Below are positions 1 to 6,379 of a DNA stretch of 64,000 nt, piece by piece. A program made the position numbers and the translations under genes. Location of the stretch: positions 62,001-126,000 of the forward strand of contig NZ_CALPDD010000005.1 in assembly GCF_943193205.1 (NCBI RefSeq). Direction: 5' to 3'. The notes beneath the pieces were generated by a model. The model did not search any database, was not told the origin of the DNA, and was given only the letters and a program-made list of their open reading frames with translations. The DNA is from Alistipes muris (GTDB lineage: Bacteria; Bacteroidota; Bacteroidia; Bacteroidales; Rikenellaceae). How positions within the stretch are numbered: the first letter of the stretch is position 1; every line of letters starts with the position of its first letter.

Positions 1-239
1 CATCGCTCGATACGAAAGGGAAACAGGCGCTGTATGAAAATCTGGATTGCAATGAAGAACTCGCCCTGCGCGTACACGAAACAGTCAAGGCGAATGCCCG
101 GGACGGATTCCGGGATGTAAGCAGCGGCGGATTGAAAATGAAAGCACTGCGCAAAGCCATCTACAATGTCTTGCCCGACGCTACGGAAAACAAGATTGAC
201 GATATCATGCGGATCGTCATTTCGCAAAAAGAGTATTGA
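1..239 (+). CDS. hsdR: Type I restriction enzyme R subunit, C-terminal end only
   Basis: The reading frame is open from the left edge to a TGA at 237-239 and encodes the last ~78 residues of a larger protein. The sequence SLDTKGKQALYENL followed by a short helical segment with KALRKAI and a closing QKEY matches the C-terminal helical domain of HsdR, the motor and nuclease subunit of type I restriction-modification systems. That region contacts the methyltransferase core. The nuclease, helicase, HsdM and HsdS parts would lie to the left, outside the window. The next gene's ATG overlaps the stop by one base, so the two are translationally coupled. The family call rests on the C-terminal tail alone and is therefore good but not certain. 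Confidence 0.75.
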   Translation, partial: SLDTKGKQALYENLDCNEELALRVHETVKANARDGFRDVSSGGLKMKALRKAIYNVLPDATENKIDDIMRIVISQKEY

Positions 240-934
240 TGACTGTTATTACTCTGTTCGGTCTGTCTGCCGAAGTCGAGAGGAAAGAGATTAAAAACGT
301 GCATCTGACTATCTATCCGCCCGATGCGCGGATACACGTTTCTGCCCCGCTTGCTATGACGGAGGATGCTGTCAGGTTATTTCTGATAACCAAACTTCCG
401 TGGATTCGCCAGCGTGTGTCGCAAATTCTTGATCAGAACCGTCAGACGTCTCGCGAATATGTTTCGGGCGAAAATCACTATTACAAAGGACAACGTTATC
501 GGTTGAAGGTCGTTTATGACCACCTCCCTGCAAAAGTCGAAGTGCAAGGGAATGAGTATCTTGTTCTGCATGTTCGCGAAAACAGTTCATTGGAGCGCAG
601 AGCCGAGATACTCAAAGAGTGGTATCGAATGGAACTGAAAACCTTGCTGTCGGATTTAATCGCCAAATGGGAAAACGCACTGGGAGTTCAGGTAAACAGA
701 TGGGAGGTAAAACAGATGAAAACCTTGTGGGGGAGTTGCAATCACCGAACACGAAATATCATCTTCAATTTGGAACTTATCAAAAAGCCTTTGCATTGTA
801 TCGAGTATATCGTTGTCCATGAGTTGCTGCATATCAGGGTGCGGTTGCACAATGAAGAATTTACAACTTTACTGAATCGTTATTTTCCCAATTGGAAGCA
901 GCTGAAAGAAGAGTTGAATGAATTTATCGTGTAA
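239..934 (+). CDS. YgjP-like (M48-type) zinc metallopeptidase domain protein
   Basis: This is a 231-residue protein starting at the ATG at 239, inside the hsdR stop codon. A TTG one codon upstream is possible but less likely. The zinc site is visible near the C-terminus as VVHELLHIRVRLHNEEF, an HExxH motif followed by another His about five residues later, preceded by KTLWGSC. This layout is typical of the YgjP/DUF45 family, cytosolic proteins related to SprT and M48 peptidases. Such genes are commonly found directly after hsdR in type I restriction loci, where their role is unknown. The tight coupling here suggests it belongs to the restriction operon. The substrate cannot be read from sequence. 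Confidence 0.82.
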   Translation: MTVITLFGLSAEVERKEIKNVHLTIYPPDARIHVSAPLAMTEDAVRLFLITKLPWIRQRVSQILDQNRQTSREYVSGENHYYKGQRYRLKVVYDHLPAKVEVQGNEYLVLHVRENSSLERRAEILKEWYRMELKTLLSDLIAKWENALGVQVNRWEVKQMKTLWGSCNHRTRNIIFNLELIKKPLHCIEYIVVHELLHIRVRLHNEEFTTLLNRYFPNWKQLKEELNEFIV

Positions 935-985
935 TCTATAATTGAAAATGTGGGGATTTTAGTTTGATCTCTAACTTTAAACGAA

Positions 986-1390
986 ATGAATACAACTGCG
1001 ATTTGGCAGAAAATCGAAAAGCTGCTGGAAAAGACCGAGCATAGCAATCTCGTTGCAATTAGCCGGGCCGATTTTGAAGAAGCAATGAAGGACGCTTCGG
1101 ATTTCGCATATGTCGAAATCGAAAACATCGCATTTCCCGATTTGCTCGAAAAATTGCGCAAAGAGTTGGCGGCATTGCCCATGCACTCGGTACGAAATGG
1201 TGTGTTGAGAATAGGCACTGCTTCTGACAGCGCAGATGGCGAATTATCGGCCGACAATATGTGCGGCTTGTTGAAAACAGTTCAGGAGTTTACTTCCGGT
1301 GCCAAACTTATTTGGGGGTTGGATGTAGATCCTGCTATCTCTTCGGGGTGTTACTCCGTTGCGGTGGTGTTTGCCATGTCGGGCAGGTAG
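986..1390 (+). CDS. Small protein of unknown function, faintly like the FtsZ C-terminal domain
   Basis: This 134-residue protein has no signal peptide or membrane segment. The N-terminal half is charged and helical. The second half reads RIGTASDSADGE, then a helix with VQEFTSGAKLIWGLDVDP, then YSVAVVFAMSG at the end. That order (G-T-x-x-x-x-G, amphipathic helix, GA-N/K-L-I-x-G-x-x-x-D-P, beta strand) recalls the C-terminal domain of FtsZ and related filament proteins, whose end reads like ANIIFGAVIDP..VTVIATG. The likeness is short and seen by eye only. There is no GTPase domain. It lies 51 bp after the metallopeptidase, on the same strand, and ends at a terminator, so it may be the last gene of the restriction operon. 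Confidence 0.6.
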   Translation: MNTTAIWQKIEKLLEKTEHSNLVAISRADFEEAMKDASDFAYVEIENIAFPDLLEKLRKELAALPMHSVRNGVLRIGTASDSADGELSADNMCGLLKTVQEFTSGAKLIWGLDVDPAISSGCYSVAVVFAMSGR

Positions 1391-1408
1391 CTTTACTTAC
1401 GTATTCAT

Positions 1409-1447
1409 AATAAAACTCCCCGATACTTGATACCGGGGAGTTTTATT
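1409..1447. terminator. Bidirectional intrinsic terminator
   Basis: A perfect 14-bp inverted repeat (AATAAAACTCCCCG / CGGGGAGTTTTATT) surrounds an 11-base loop and has A and T runs at its two ends. It can serve the plus-strand genes ending at 1390 and the minus-strand remnant ending at 1479. Confidence 0.85.
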
Positions 1448-1478
1448 ATCTTACATGGGCAGCTTTGTGCCGTTTGTA

Positions 1479-1637
1479 TTATTTCAGATCGCGGGCTTTG
1501 ATACGTACAACTTTGCCGTCGCGCATGACGACCAGTTCGCCGTCTTCTTTCCGGGTTTTCTCTACAAGGCGTTTGCGGGCCAACAGAATGCCCGCATTGA
1601 TTTTCTCCTACATCTGTTTGATTTCGATCTCATTCAT
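1479..1637 (-). pseudogene. Small basic protein gene with a premature stop, partner of the zeta-toxin remnant
   Basis: Reading from the ATG at 1637, the frame gives MNEIEIKQM, an in-frame TAG at codon 10, then EKINAGILLARKRLVEKTRK and a tail ending RDGKVVRIKARDLK with a normal TAA. The second part is clearly protein-like, with a strand-turn pattern ELVVMRDGKVVRIKA. The small size, the charge and the four-base-type overlap with the preceding toxin-like frame (ATGAATGA) suggest the partner, possibly the antitoxin, of a two-gene module. With the stop intact only a nine-residue peptide would be made, unless translation restarts at a later codon. The antitoxin role is inference from position. Confidence 0.6.
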
Positions 1638-1960
1638 AGCCCGCAATCTCTTTGTAGGATAACGTATCTTCTATATGGATTGTTGCCTCTTTTTCGCCTG
1701 ATGCAATGATTTTGATTTCCACGTCTGCCGAACTGTTGTCGTAGATTGTCCAAAAGTCGCATATCGGCGTGTAGAGCGTTGTAAGGTTCCGGATGCCGTT
1801 TGTATATCGTCGTCGAATTCCTTGTATCCCTGCATTTTGGGGAGCACCGTGTAGGGTGCAGCCGTTTTCCCTGTACCGTTGTTGCTTTGCTATAAAGTTT
1901 CGACAAGGATAGCGTTTTCGTGCTATCTCCTGCTCGAATGATGAAAATACGCTCGTTCAT
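1630..1960 (-). pseudogene. Decayed zeta-toxin-like P-loop kinase
   Basis: Pieces of one protein lie in different frames. Near 1860-1890 the minus strand reads SNNGTGKTAAPYTVLPKMQG followed by YKEFDDD, a Walker A loop in the setting seen in Bacteroidota zeta-toxin-family kinases (GCNGAGKT, then SYTVLPEM). After a frameshift, 1790-1633 reads LTTLYTPICDFWTIYDNSSA and continues to IEDTLSYKEIAGYE and a TGA at 1630-1632, matching the C-terminal end of the same family (LY-P-I-D-W-YDNS). About 100 central residues are missing, and another frame change precedes the P-loop. Zeta toxins phosphorylate UDP-N-acetylamino sugars and block wall synthesis. This copy cannot make an intact enzyme. The assignment comes from motif memory, not a search. 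Confidence 0.6.
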
Positions 1961-2024
1961 GGAAAAATCGCAACCTCGGTTTGCTGGGTATCCCCGGTGT
2001 TGATAGATACCTTTGGGGGTTGCC

Positions 2025-2195
2025 TGCAAGTGAGGTAGGGTACTTATCTACTTGTATTCCAGTACCCATGTACCCCAATGTTAAAAATGATGAGGTACCC
2101 TGACAACGGATAGGGGTAGGTGCCCACCTACCCACCCCAAAGGGTAGCGAGGGTGCGGATTTCTACCCTCGACAAGGTGCAGGTACCGTTTTGAG
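2025..2195. repeat. Intergenic cluster of GGTA/TACC motifs
   Basis: Between the toxin remnant and fic there is no convincing gene from about 1961 to 2315. Within it, roughly 170 bp carries more than ten GGTA or TACC words, many as GGTACC, GGGTA or TACCC. A perfect 9-bp inverted repeat GGGTAGGTG / CACCTACCC is separated by two bases (2114-2133). The density is far above chance for a mixed sequence. It could be a degraded repeat tract or a binding-site cluster. Confidence 0.5.
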
Positions 2196-2315
2196 TTTGA
2201 GTATTAAGAGGACTCTTCGCTGTTATCCTCGTCGATGTGCTTGATAGCTTGGGTGGATAGCAGATGCAACCCGACAATCGGCTGAATAGTATCTCGTACA
2301 CTCCTAATAGTCGAG

Positions 2316-2864
2316 TTACGCTTCATACCCTTCGTAGTAGTAGGATTGTTCGATGCCTTTGAAGATTACTTCCCGGTCGGTTACGCGGTCGGTCAAGGCT
2401 GACGAGAGCAGGGTTCGCAGTTCGAGGTCGTTGATCGGGCTGCGTTCCATCGCCGAGAGGTAGGAATCCTTGTCGATCTGTTGCCAGTCCACAACCTTGC
2501 CGAGCCGGTTTTTCAGCATCATGTCGAGCCAGATACGTGTCGCCCGGCCGTTGCCTTCCATAAAGGGGTGGGCGATGTTCATCTCCACGTACTTGGCAAC
2601 GATCTCTTCGTAGGTGGTTTCCGGCATCCGTTCGATGACCGGCAGGATTTCATTCAGATAAAGGCTGTTCGCAAAGCGAAACCCTCCTTTGGCTATGTTG
2701 AGCGTGCGGATTTTGCCCGCAAAGTCGTAGAGCCCGCCGAAAAGTGCCGCGTGAATGTCGCATAATCCCCGCACCGTGCCGATTTCGATACGGTCTATCG
2801 CTCCGCTCTCGAACAGAGCGCGGGCTTTTTCAAGGCTGGCAGCGTCGATTTCTTGCGTTTTCAT
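2316..2864 (-). CDS. fic: Fic family protein AMP-transferase, class III
   Basis: This 182-residue enzyme starts at the ATG at 2864. The frame stays open upstream, but that part crosses the promoter and is not protein-like. The catalytic motif HPFMEGNGR sits at residues 99-107, with His99 as the general base. Near the C-terminus SYYYEG (174-179) matches the inhibitory (S/T)xxxE(G/N) helix of class III Fic proteins such as Neisseria NmFic, and the rest resembles that protein closely. Class III enzymes are held inactive through oligomers. When released they attach AMP to target proteins; NmFic is reported to modify DNA gyrase. Both catalytic and inhibitory residues are intact, so the gene looks functional. 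It stands alone beside a decayed toxin module. Confidence 0.92.
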   Translation of the reverse strand: MKTQEIDAASLEKARALFESGAIDRIEIGTVRGLCDIHAALFGGLYDFAGKIRTLNIAKGGFRFANSLYLNEILPVIERMPETTYEEIVAKYVEMNIAHPFMEGNGRATRIWLDMMLKNRLGKVVDWQQIDKDSYLSAMERSPINDLELRTLLSSALTDRVTDREVIFKGIEQSYYYEGYEA

Positions 2865-2925
2865 CTTTTGTCGGTCGGGGTTTTCTATTCCAATGTTATG
2901 CCGCACTGGAAAGATGCCTGTGAGA

Positions 2926-2933
2926 CAAAGGTA
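2926..2933 (-). promoter_or_regulatory. Likely fic promoter, -7 box
   Basis: Minus strand TACCTTTG matches the Bacteroidota -7 consensus TAnnTTTG. It would give a leader of about 50 bases to the fic start at 2864, which supports that start over upstream ones. No clear -33 TTTG is seen. Confidence 0.55.
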
Positions 2934-3065
2934 GTAAAAATTATGATTTTCTTGTTCGGAGAGGGATTCGCCGCGATGCAAAATCTCCGGAGTTGTGTCT
3001 AAATTGTGTACCCGGCCTGAAACTAATCAACCACCTGCATCGCTGCAAGTGGTTGACTGAGAGTG

Positions 3066-3139
3066 TGACACCGACAGGACTCAAACCTGTAACCTTCTGA
3101 TCCGTAGTCAGATGCTCTATTCAATTAAGCTACGGTGCC
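3066..3139 (-). tRNA. tRNA-Arg (anticodon ACG)
   Basis: This 74-base cloverleaf reads 5' to 3' on the minus strand. The acceptor arm GGCACCG / CGGTGTC has one G-U pair and discriminator A. The D arm contains GAATAGAGC, the anticodon stem TCTGA / TCAGA holds loop CTACGGA (anticodon ACG), and the T loop is GTTTGAGTC. CCA is not encoded. A -7-like TACATTTG at 3152-3159 lies just upstream. Its 3' end faces the AT-rich accessory region, which fits use as an integration site. Confidence 0.95.
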
Positions 3140-3247
3140 GAATTGCGAATGCAAATGTAGGGCAAAAATCCGACATGCGCAAATAAATTGCGGAAAATTT
3201 TACGAAGATTTGCCTGCCGGGCTGCGGAATCCGCAAATAACCGTCGT

Positions 3248-3306
3248 TAAAACGTTTTAGCAGGCGCCGGGGCAATCCGAATGAAAGGCGGTGTTAAAAC
3301 GTTTTA
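3248..3306. repeat. Two copies of the palindrome TAAAACGTTTTA
   Basis: Perfect 12-bp palindromes lie at 3248-3259 and 3295-3306, 47 bp apart, in the gap between the tRNA-Arg promoter side and the end of ruvC. The same word occurs at 19705-19716 and 51499-51510. The core resembles operators bound by LacI-family repressors (AAnCGnTT). No gene lies in this gap (3140-3319). Confidence 0.7.
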
Positions 3307-3319
3307 ATGCAAGGTGCAA

Positions 3320-3937
3320 TTATTTTATTTCGCGGTCGGGGTTCTCGCGCAGGAATTTCTCCCAGCTTTGCGAGCCCCCTTTCGAGGCCGCTTTCTTGCC
3401 GCCCCCGAGCCCTTTCACCCGGGCGTCGCCCAAGGCGGCGTTGAGCGGCGAAGCGGTCGTGTAGTAGTGGCACAGCGCCACAGCCATTCCGTCGGTGGCG
3501 TCCAGCCGTTTGGGCGGCTGGTCGATGGTCAGCGTCCGGCAGACGATGGCCGCCACCTGTTCCTTGGCCGAGGAGCCGCGCCCCGTAATCGCCTGCTTGA
3601 TGCGCATCGGCGCGTATTCCGAAACGCTCAGCCCGCGGCTCAGCGCGGCGGCCATGGCGACCCCCTGCGCCCGTCCCAGCTTGAGCATGGATTGCACGTT
3701 CTCGCCGAAAAACGGAGCTTCGAGCGCCACCTCGCGCGGTTCGTACTGGTCGATAAGGGCTCCCACCCGCTCGAAAATATGGCGCAGCTTTTCGTAGGGG
3801 TCGGTCAGTTTGTGGAGGTCGATGTCGCCCAGCACCACGGCGCGGACCGTGCGGCCCTCGACCTCCAGCACACCGTAGCCCATGTAGTTGGTACCAGGGT
3901 CGATGCCCATGATGCGGTATGACGGTCGGGACGCCAA
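3320..3937 (-). CDS. ruvC: Crossover junction endodeoxyribonuclease RuvC
   Basis: The protein has 205 residues against 173 in E. coli. It opens with GIDPGTNYMGYGVLEVEG (first catalytic Asp), continues with ALEAPFFGENVQSMLKLGRA (catalytic Glu and DNA-binding loop) and RIKQAITGRGSSAKEQV, and ends the fold with DATDGMAVALCH (the paired acidic residues). The extra length is a basic Gly/Lys-rich tail. RuvC cuts Holliday junctions moved by RuvAB during recombination repair. It is followed upstream by lpxD with a 10-bp gap, so the two are probably cotranscribed with coaD. Confidence 0.96.
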   Translation of the reverse strand: MASRPSYRIMGIDPGTNYMGYGVLEVEGRTVRAVVLGDIDLHKLTDPYEKLRHIFERVGALIDQYEPREVALEAPFFGENVQSMLKLGRAQGVAMAAALSRGLSVSEYAPMRIKQAITGRGSSAKEQVAAIVCRTLTIDQPPKRLDATDGMAVALCHYYTTASPLNAALGDARVKGLGGGKKAASKGGSQSWEKFLRENPDREIK

Positions 3938-3947
3938 CGAACGTTCG

Positions 3948-4985
3948 CTATTTCTTCAGTTCTTCGATCGCTTTTTCGAGGTCGCGCACGCGCTTGTCCA
4001 GTTCCGGCAGGCGCTTGAACACGGCCGACGAACGGTGGTACTGCATGCCCGGGAGCGCCGGATAGCCGAAGCGGATTTCGCCGTCGGGCACGCTCTTGTC
4101 GATGCCGCTCTTGGAGCCCACCTGCACGCGGTTGCCTATCGTCACATGGTCCGCCACACCCACCTGGCCTGCCAGGAAGCAGTTGCTGCCCACCTTCGAG
4201 GTGCCCGCAATGCCCGTCTGGGCCGACGAGACGGTGTTGGCGCCGATTTCCACGTTGTGGCCTATCTGAATCAGATTGTCGAGCTTCACGCCGTGGCGGA
4301 TGACGGTCGAATCGGTCTTGGCCCGGTCGATGCAGGTGTTGGCGCCGATTTCCACGTCGTCTTCGATGACGACGTTGCCCAGTTGGGGTATCTTGTCGAA
4401 ACCGCCCTCCGCATTGGGCATGAAGCCGAATCCGTCAGCTCCGATGACCGCTCCTGCGTGGAGGATGCAGCGGGCGCCCACCTTGCAGCCCTCGTAAATC
4501 TTCACGCCCGGATAGAGGGTCGTCCCCTCGCCGATTTCCACGCCGGCGCCGACATAGACCTGCGGATAAATCTGGCAGCCGGGGCCGATTTTCGCGCCGT
4601 CTTCCACTACCGCGAAATCGCCGACGTAGCAGTTTTCGCCCACCGTCGCTTTCTCCGAGACTGCGGCGCGGCTGCTGATGCCCGTGCGGCGGGGTTTGGC
4701 CGCGTTGTACATTTCGAGCAGTTTCACGACGCAGGCGCCTGCGTTGTCGACCTTGATGAGGGTGGCGCTTACAGGCTGCGACGGCGTGAACGTGCGGTCT
4801 ACCAGCACGATGCTGGCCTGGGTGGTATACAGAAAAGGTTCGTATTTCAGATTGGTCAGGTAGGCCAGCGAACCGGCCTTGCCTTGTTCGATGGACGACA
4901 CGGTGTGGACGGCCGCCGCTTTGTCGCCGACGATTTCGCCGCCCAAGAACCCGGCGATCATCTCGGCTGTGAATTCCATTGCCAT
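3948..4985 (-). CDS. lpxD: UDP-3-O-acylglucosamine N-acyltransferase LpxD
   Basis: The 345-residue enzyme has an N-terminal uridine-binding domain (residues ~1-100) followed by a long left-handed beta helix made of hexapeptide repeats, visible as runs of I/V-G-x-x-x-x. [12 protein letters not shown] contains the catalytic His. A short helical tail with charged heptads closes the trimer. It adds the N-linked acyl chain in lipid A synthesis, the third committed step after LpxA and LpxC, on the cytoplasmic side. An alternative start two codons later (MEFTAEM) is equally plausible. The start lies 4 bp after the end of coaD. Confidence 0.96.
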   Translation of the reverse strand: MAMEFTAEMIAGFLGGEIVGDKAAAVHTVSSIEQGKAGSLAYLTNLKYEPFLYTTQASIVLVDRTFTPSQPVSATLIKVDNAGACVVKLLEMYNAAKPRRTGISSRAAVSEKATVGENCYVGDFAVVEDGAKIGPGCQIYPQVYVGAGVEIGEGTTLYPGVKIYEGCKVGARCILHAGAVIGADGFGFMPNAEGGFDKIPQLGNVVIEDDVEIGANTCIDRAKTDSTVIRHGVKLDNLIQIGHNVEIGANTVSSAQTGIAGTSKVGSNCFLAGQVGVADHVTIGNRVQVGSKSGIDKSVPDGEIRFGYPALPGMQYHRSSAVFKRLPELDKRVRDLEKAIEELKK

Positions 4986-4989
4986 AGTA

Positions 4990-5460
4990 TTATAAGTAGT
5001 TTGTAATGTCGATTCCGTCCGGCAGAAACTCCTCCACCGAGCGGCCGAACGCCAGCACTTCGCGCACGGTCGACGATGAGATGTCGGCCACGGCCGAGGG
5101 GGTGAACAGCATCACGGTCGTCAGCGTCGGGTAGATGCGGTGGTTCGTGGCTTCCATCGTGCGTTCGTACTCGAAGTCGGTGGTGTTGCGTACGCCGCGG
5201 ATGATGGCGCAGGCGCCGACCGCTTCGGCGAATTCGCCCGTCAGCCCCGTGTATACCCGTGCTTCGACACGCGGGTCGGCGGCATAGATGTCGTCGATGA
5301 GCCGTTTGCGGTTTTCGACCGTCAGCAGCCCTTGCTTGGCCGTGTTGTTGCCTATGCCGATTACGATGCGGTCGAACAGTTTCAGCGCATCGTCCACCAG
5401 CGCCGCATGGCCGCGTGTGAACGGGTCGAACGAGCCCGGGAAGATTGCGATTCTCTCCAT
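4990..5460 (-). CDS. coaD: Phosphopantetheine adenylyltransferase
   Basis: This is a 156-residue nucleotidyltransferase. The N-terminus [18 protein letters not shown] holds the (T/H)xGH nucleotide-binding motif as [18 protein letters not shown] and ISSSTVRE are the other family signatures. It transfers AMP from ATP to 4'-phosphopantetheine, the penultimate step of coenzyme A synthesis. The length is normal (159 in E. coli). The gene's -7 promoter box is only a few bases upstream of the start, so the transcript may have almost no leader. It heads a coaD-lpxD-ruvC cluster on the minus strand. Confidence 0.96.
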   Translation of the reverse strand: MERIAIFPGSFDPFTRGHAALVDDALKLFDRIVIGIGNNTAKQGLLTVENRKRLIDDIYAADPRVEARVYTGLTGEFAEAVGACAIIRGVRNTTDFEYERTMEATNHRIYPTLTTVMLFTPSAVADISSSTVREVLAFGRSVEEFLPDGIDITNYL

Positions 5461-5465
5461 GAAAA

Positions 5466-5473
5466 CAAAGGTA
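5466..5473 (-). promoter_or_regulatory. coaD promoter, -7 box TACCTTTG
   Basis: The minus strand reads TACCTTTG with its last base six positions before the coaD ATG at 5460. Transcription would begin about at the start codon. The -33 position falls inside the T-rich arm of the adjacent inverted-repeat element. Confidence 0.6.
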
Positions 5474-5480
5474 GCGAAAA

Positions 5481-5667
5481 AATTAAAAATGAAAAATTAA
5501 GAATTGAAAATCGTTCCGTGCAGGCAAATCTGTTTTTGCGAATGCAAGCTGCACCCTCCGAACAGAAGTCGCTGAAAATTGTTGCGGAATATTCCGAACC
5601 CGGCTTTTTGAACGTGACGGGCAATGTCCCGGAATGATTTTCAATTCTTAATTTTTCATTTTTAATT
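5481..5667. repeat. Intergenic inverted-repeat element A
   Basis: The left arm 5481-5518 and right arm 5629-5667 are nearly perfect reverse complements. Both begin AATTAAAAATGAAAAATTAA, and pairing continues through GAATTGAAAATC to TTCCG. The ~110-bp centre has no reading frame of note. The right end creates the TAA stop (5666-5668) of the gene at 5666-6379. Related elements lie at 8798-8943 and 46463-46569. Confidence 0.85.
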
Positions 5668-6379
5668 ACCCGAACAGCTTCTCCATCGCTTTGGCGACGC
5701 GTTCGGCGATAAGGGCCATGTAGGGCATTCCCTCGAAGTGGGCCAGCGCCGTGACGCCGCGGTGGTCGGCGTAGAAAAGTTCGTCCATCCGGGGCAGCAT
5801 TTCCCGCGCAAGGGGTTCTTCGCGCAGTTCCAGCCCTGCCGCTTCGATAGCCCGGAGGGCCAGGGTGCGTTCGACGCTCGGGGGGGCTGGCGTGGTGCAG
5901 ACCGTCGTGCCGCGGACTGCAAAGAGCGGTGCGTCGTCGGCCGTGTGGCAGATGCCGTCGTGGTCGCAGCGGATTGCCGTTTCGGCGCCCGCGAGTTCGG
6001 CCTGACGGCGGGCCAGCAGCGCCGCGGTTTCGCGGGCCGAGGTCGGCAGTTCGGCCATCGGCAGGTCGTAGCAGAGTGCGCAGGCGTCGGGCCGCAGGCT
6101 GCGCAGGGCATAGCCGTCGTAGTACGATACGCCGCCCCCGCACAGCCGTTCCGCTCCGTCGGCCGTGAGTTCGATGCGGACGAATCCCGAGACCGATTGT
6201 GGGTAGCGTTCGGCCTTGGCCGCGGCGGCGATGCGTGCTTCCAGCTGCCGGACGTCCGGCGCGTAGCGGCAGCCGAAAAGCGTCCGGGCCGCTTCCGTCA
6301 GCCGGGCCGCATGGGCTTCGACCAGCCGGGGCTGTCCGCCGCAGACGTGGACCGTCTGATAGAGAAAGAGTTCTGTCAC
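5666..6379 (-). CDS. Class IV aminotransferase-fold protein, probable pseudoenzyme
   Basis: The protein has 237 residues. The start is the GTG at 6379, overlapping the holA stop as GTGA. It has the general layout of the class IV aminotransferase family (branched-chain aminotransferase, aminodeoxychorismate lyase): a short N-terminal domain, then a C-terminal part with TAIRCDHDGICHTADDAPLF, VRGTTVCTTP and a closing DELFYADHRGVTAL. The PLP-binding lysine expected before the ARETAALLARR segment is absent, and no lysine occurs anywhere in the middle of the protein; the site appears to be Pro. The usual E-x-S-x-N loop is also altered. The fold is probably kept while the chemistry is lost. The coupling to holA is translational and says little about function. 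Confidence 0.7.
   Translation of the reverse strand: MTELFLYQTVHVCGGQPRLVEAHAARLTEAARTLFGCRYAPDVRQLEARIAAAAKAERYPQSVSGFVRIELTADGAERLCGGGVSYYDGYALRSLRPDACALCYDLPMAELPTSARETAALLARRQAELAGAETAIRCDHDGICHTADDAPLFAVRGTTVCTTPAPPSVERTLALRAIEAAGLELREEPLAREMLPRMDELFYADHRGVTALAHFEGMPYMALIAERVAKAMEKLFG

Noticed and set aside
1455..1709. Short plus-strand frames at 1455-1709
   Set aside because: They are complementary to the small decayed gene at 1479-1637 and show no recognisable protein.
1634..2029. A 131-codon minus-strand frame over the toxin remnant
   Set aside because: The frame reads partly out of phase with the protein-like pieces, which lie in two other frames. It is a by-product of the decay, not a gene.
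3028..3058. Hairpin TCAACCACCTGCA / TGCAAGTGGTTGA downstream of tRNA-Arg as a terminator
   Set aside because: The stem has a mismatch and no T run follows on the tRNA strand. It could still be part of an integration junction, but that cannot be shown here.
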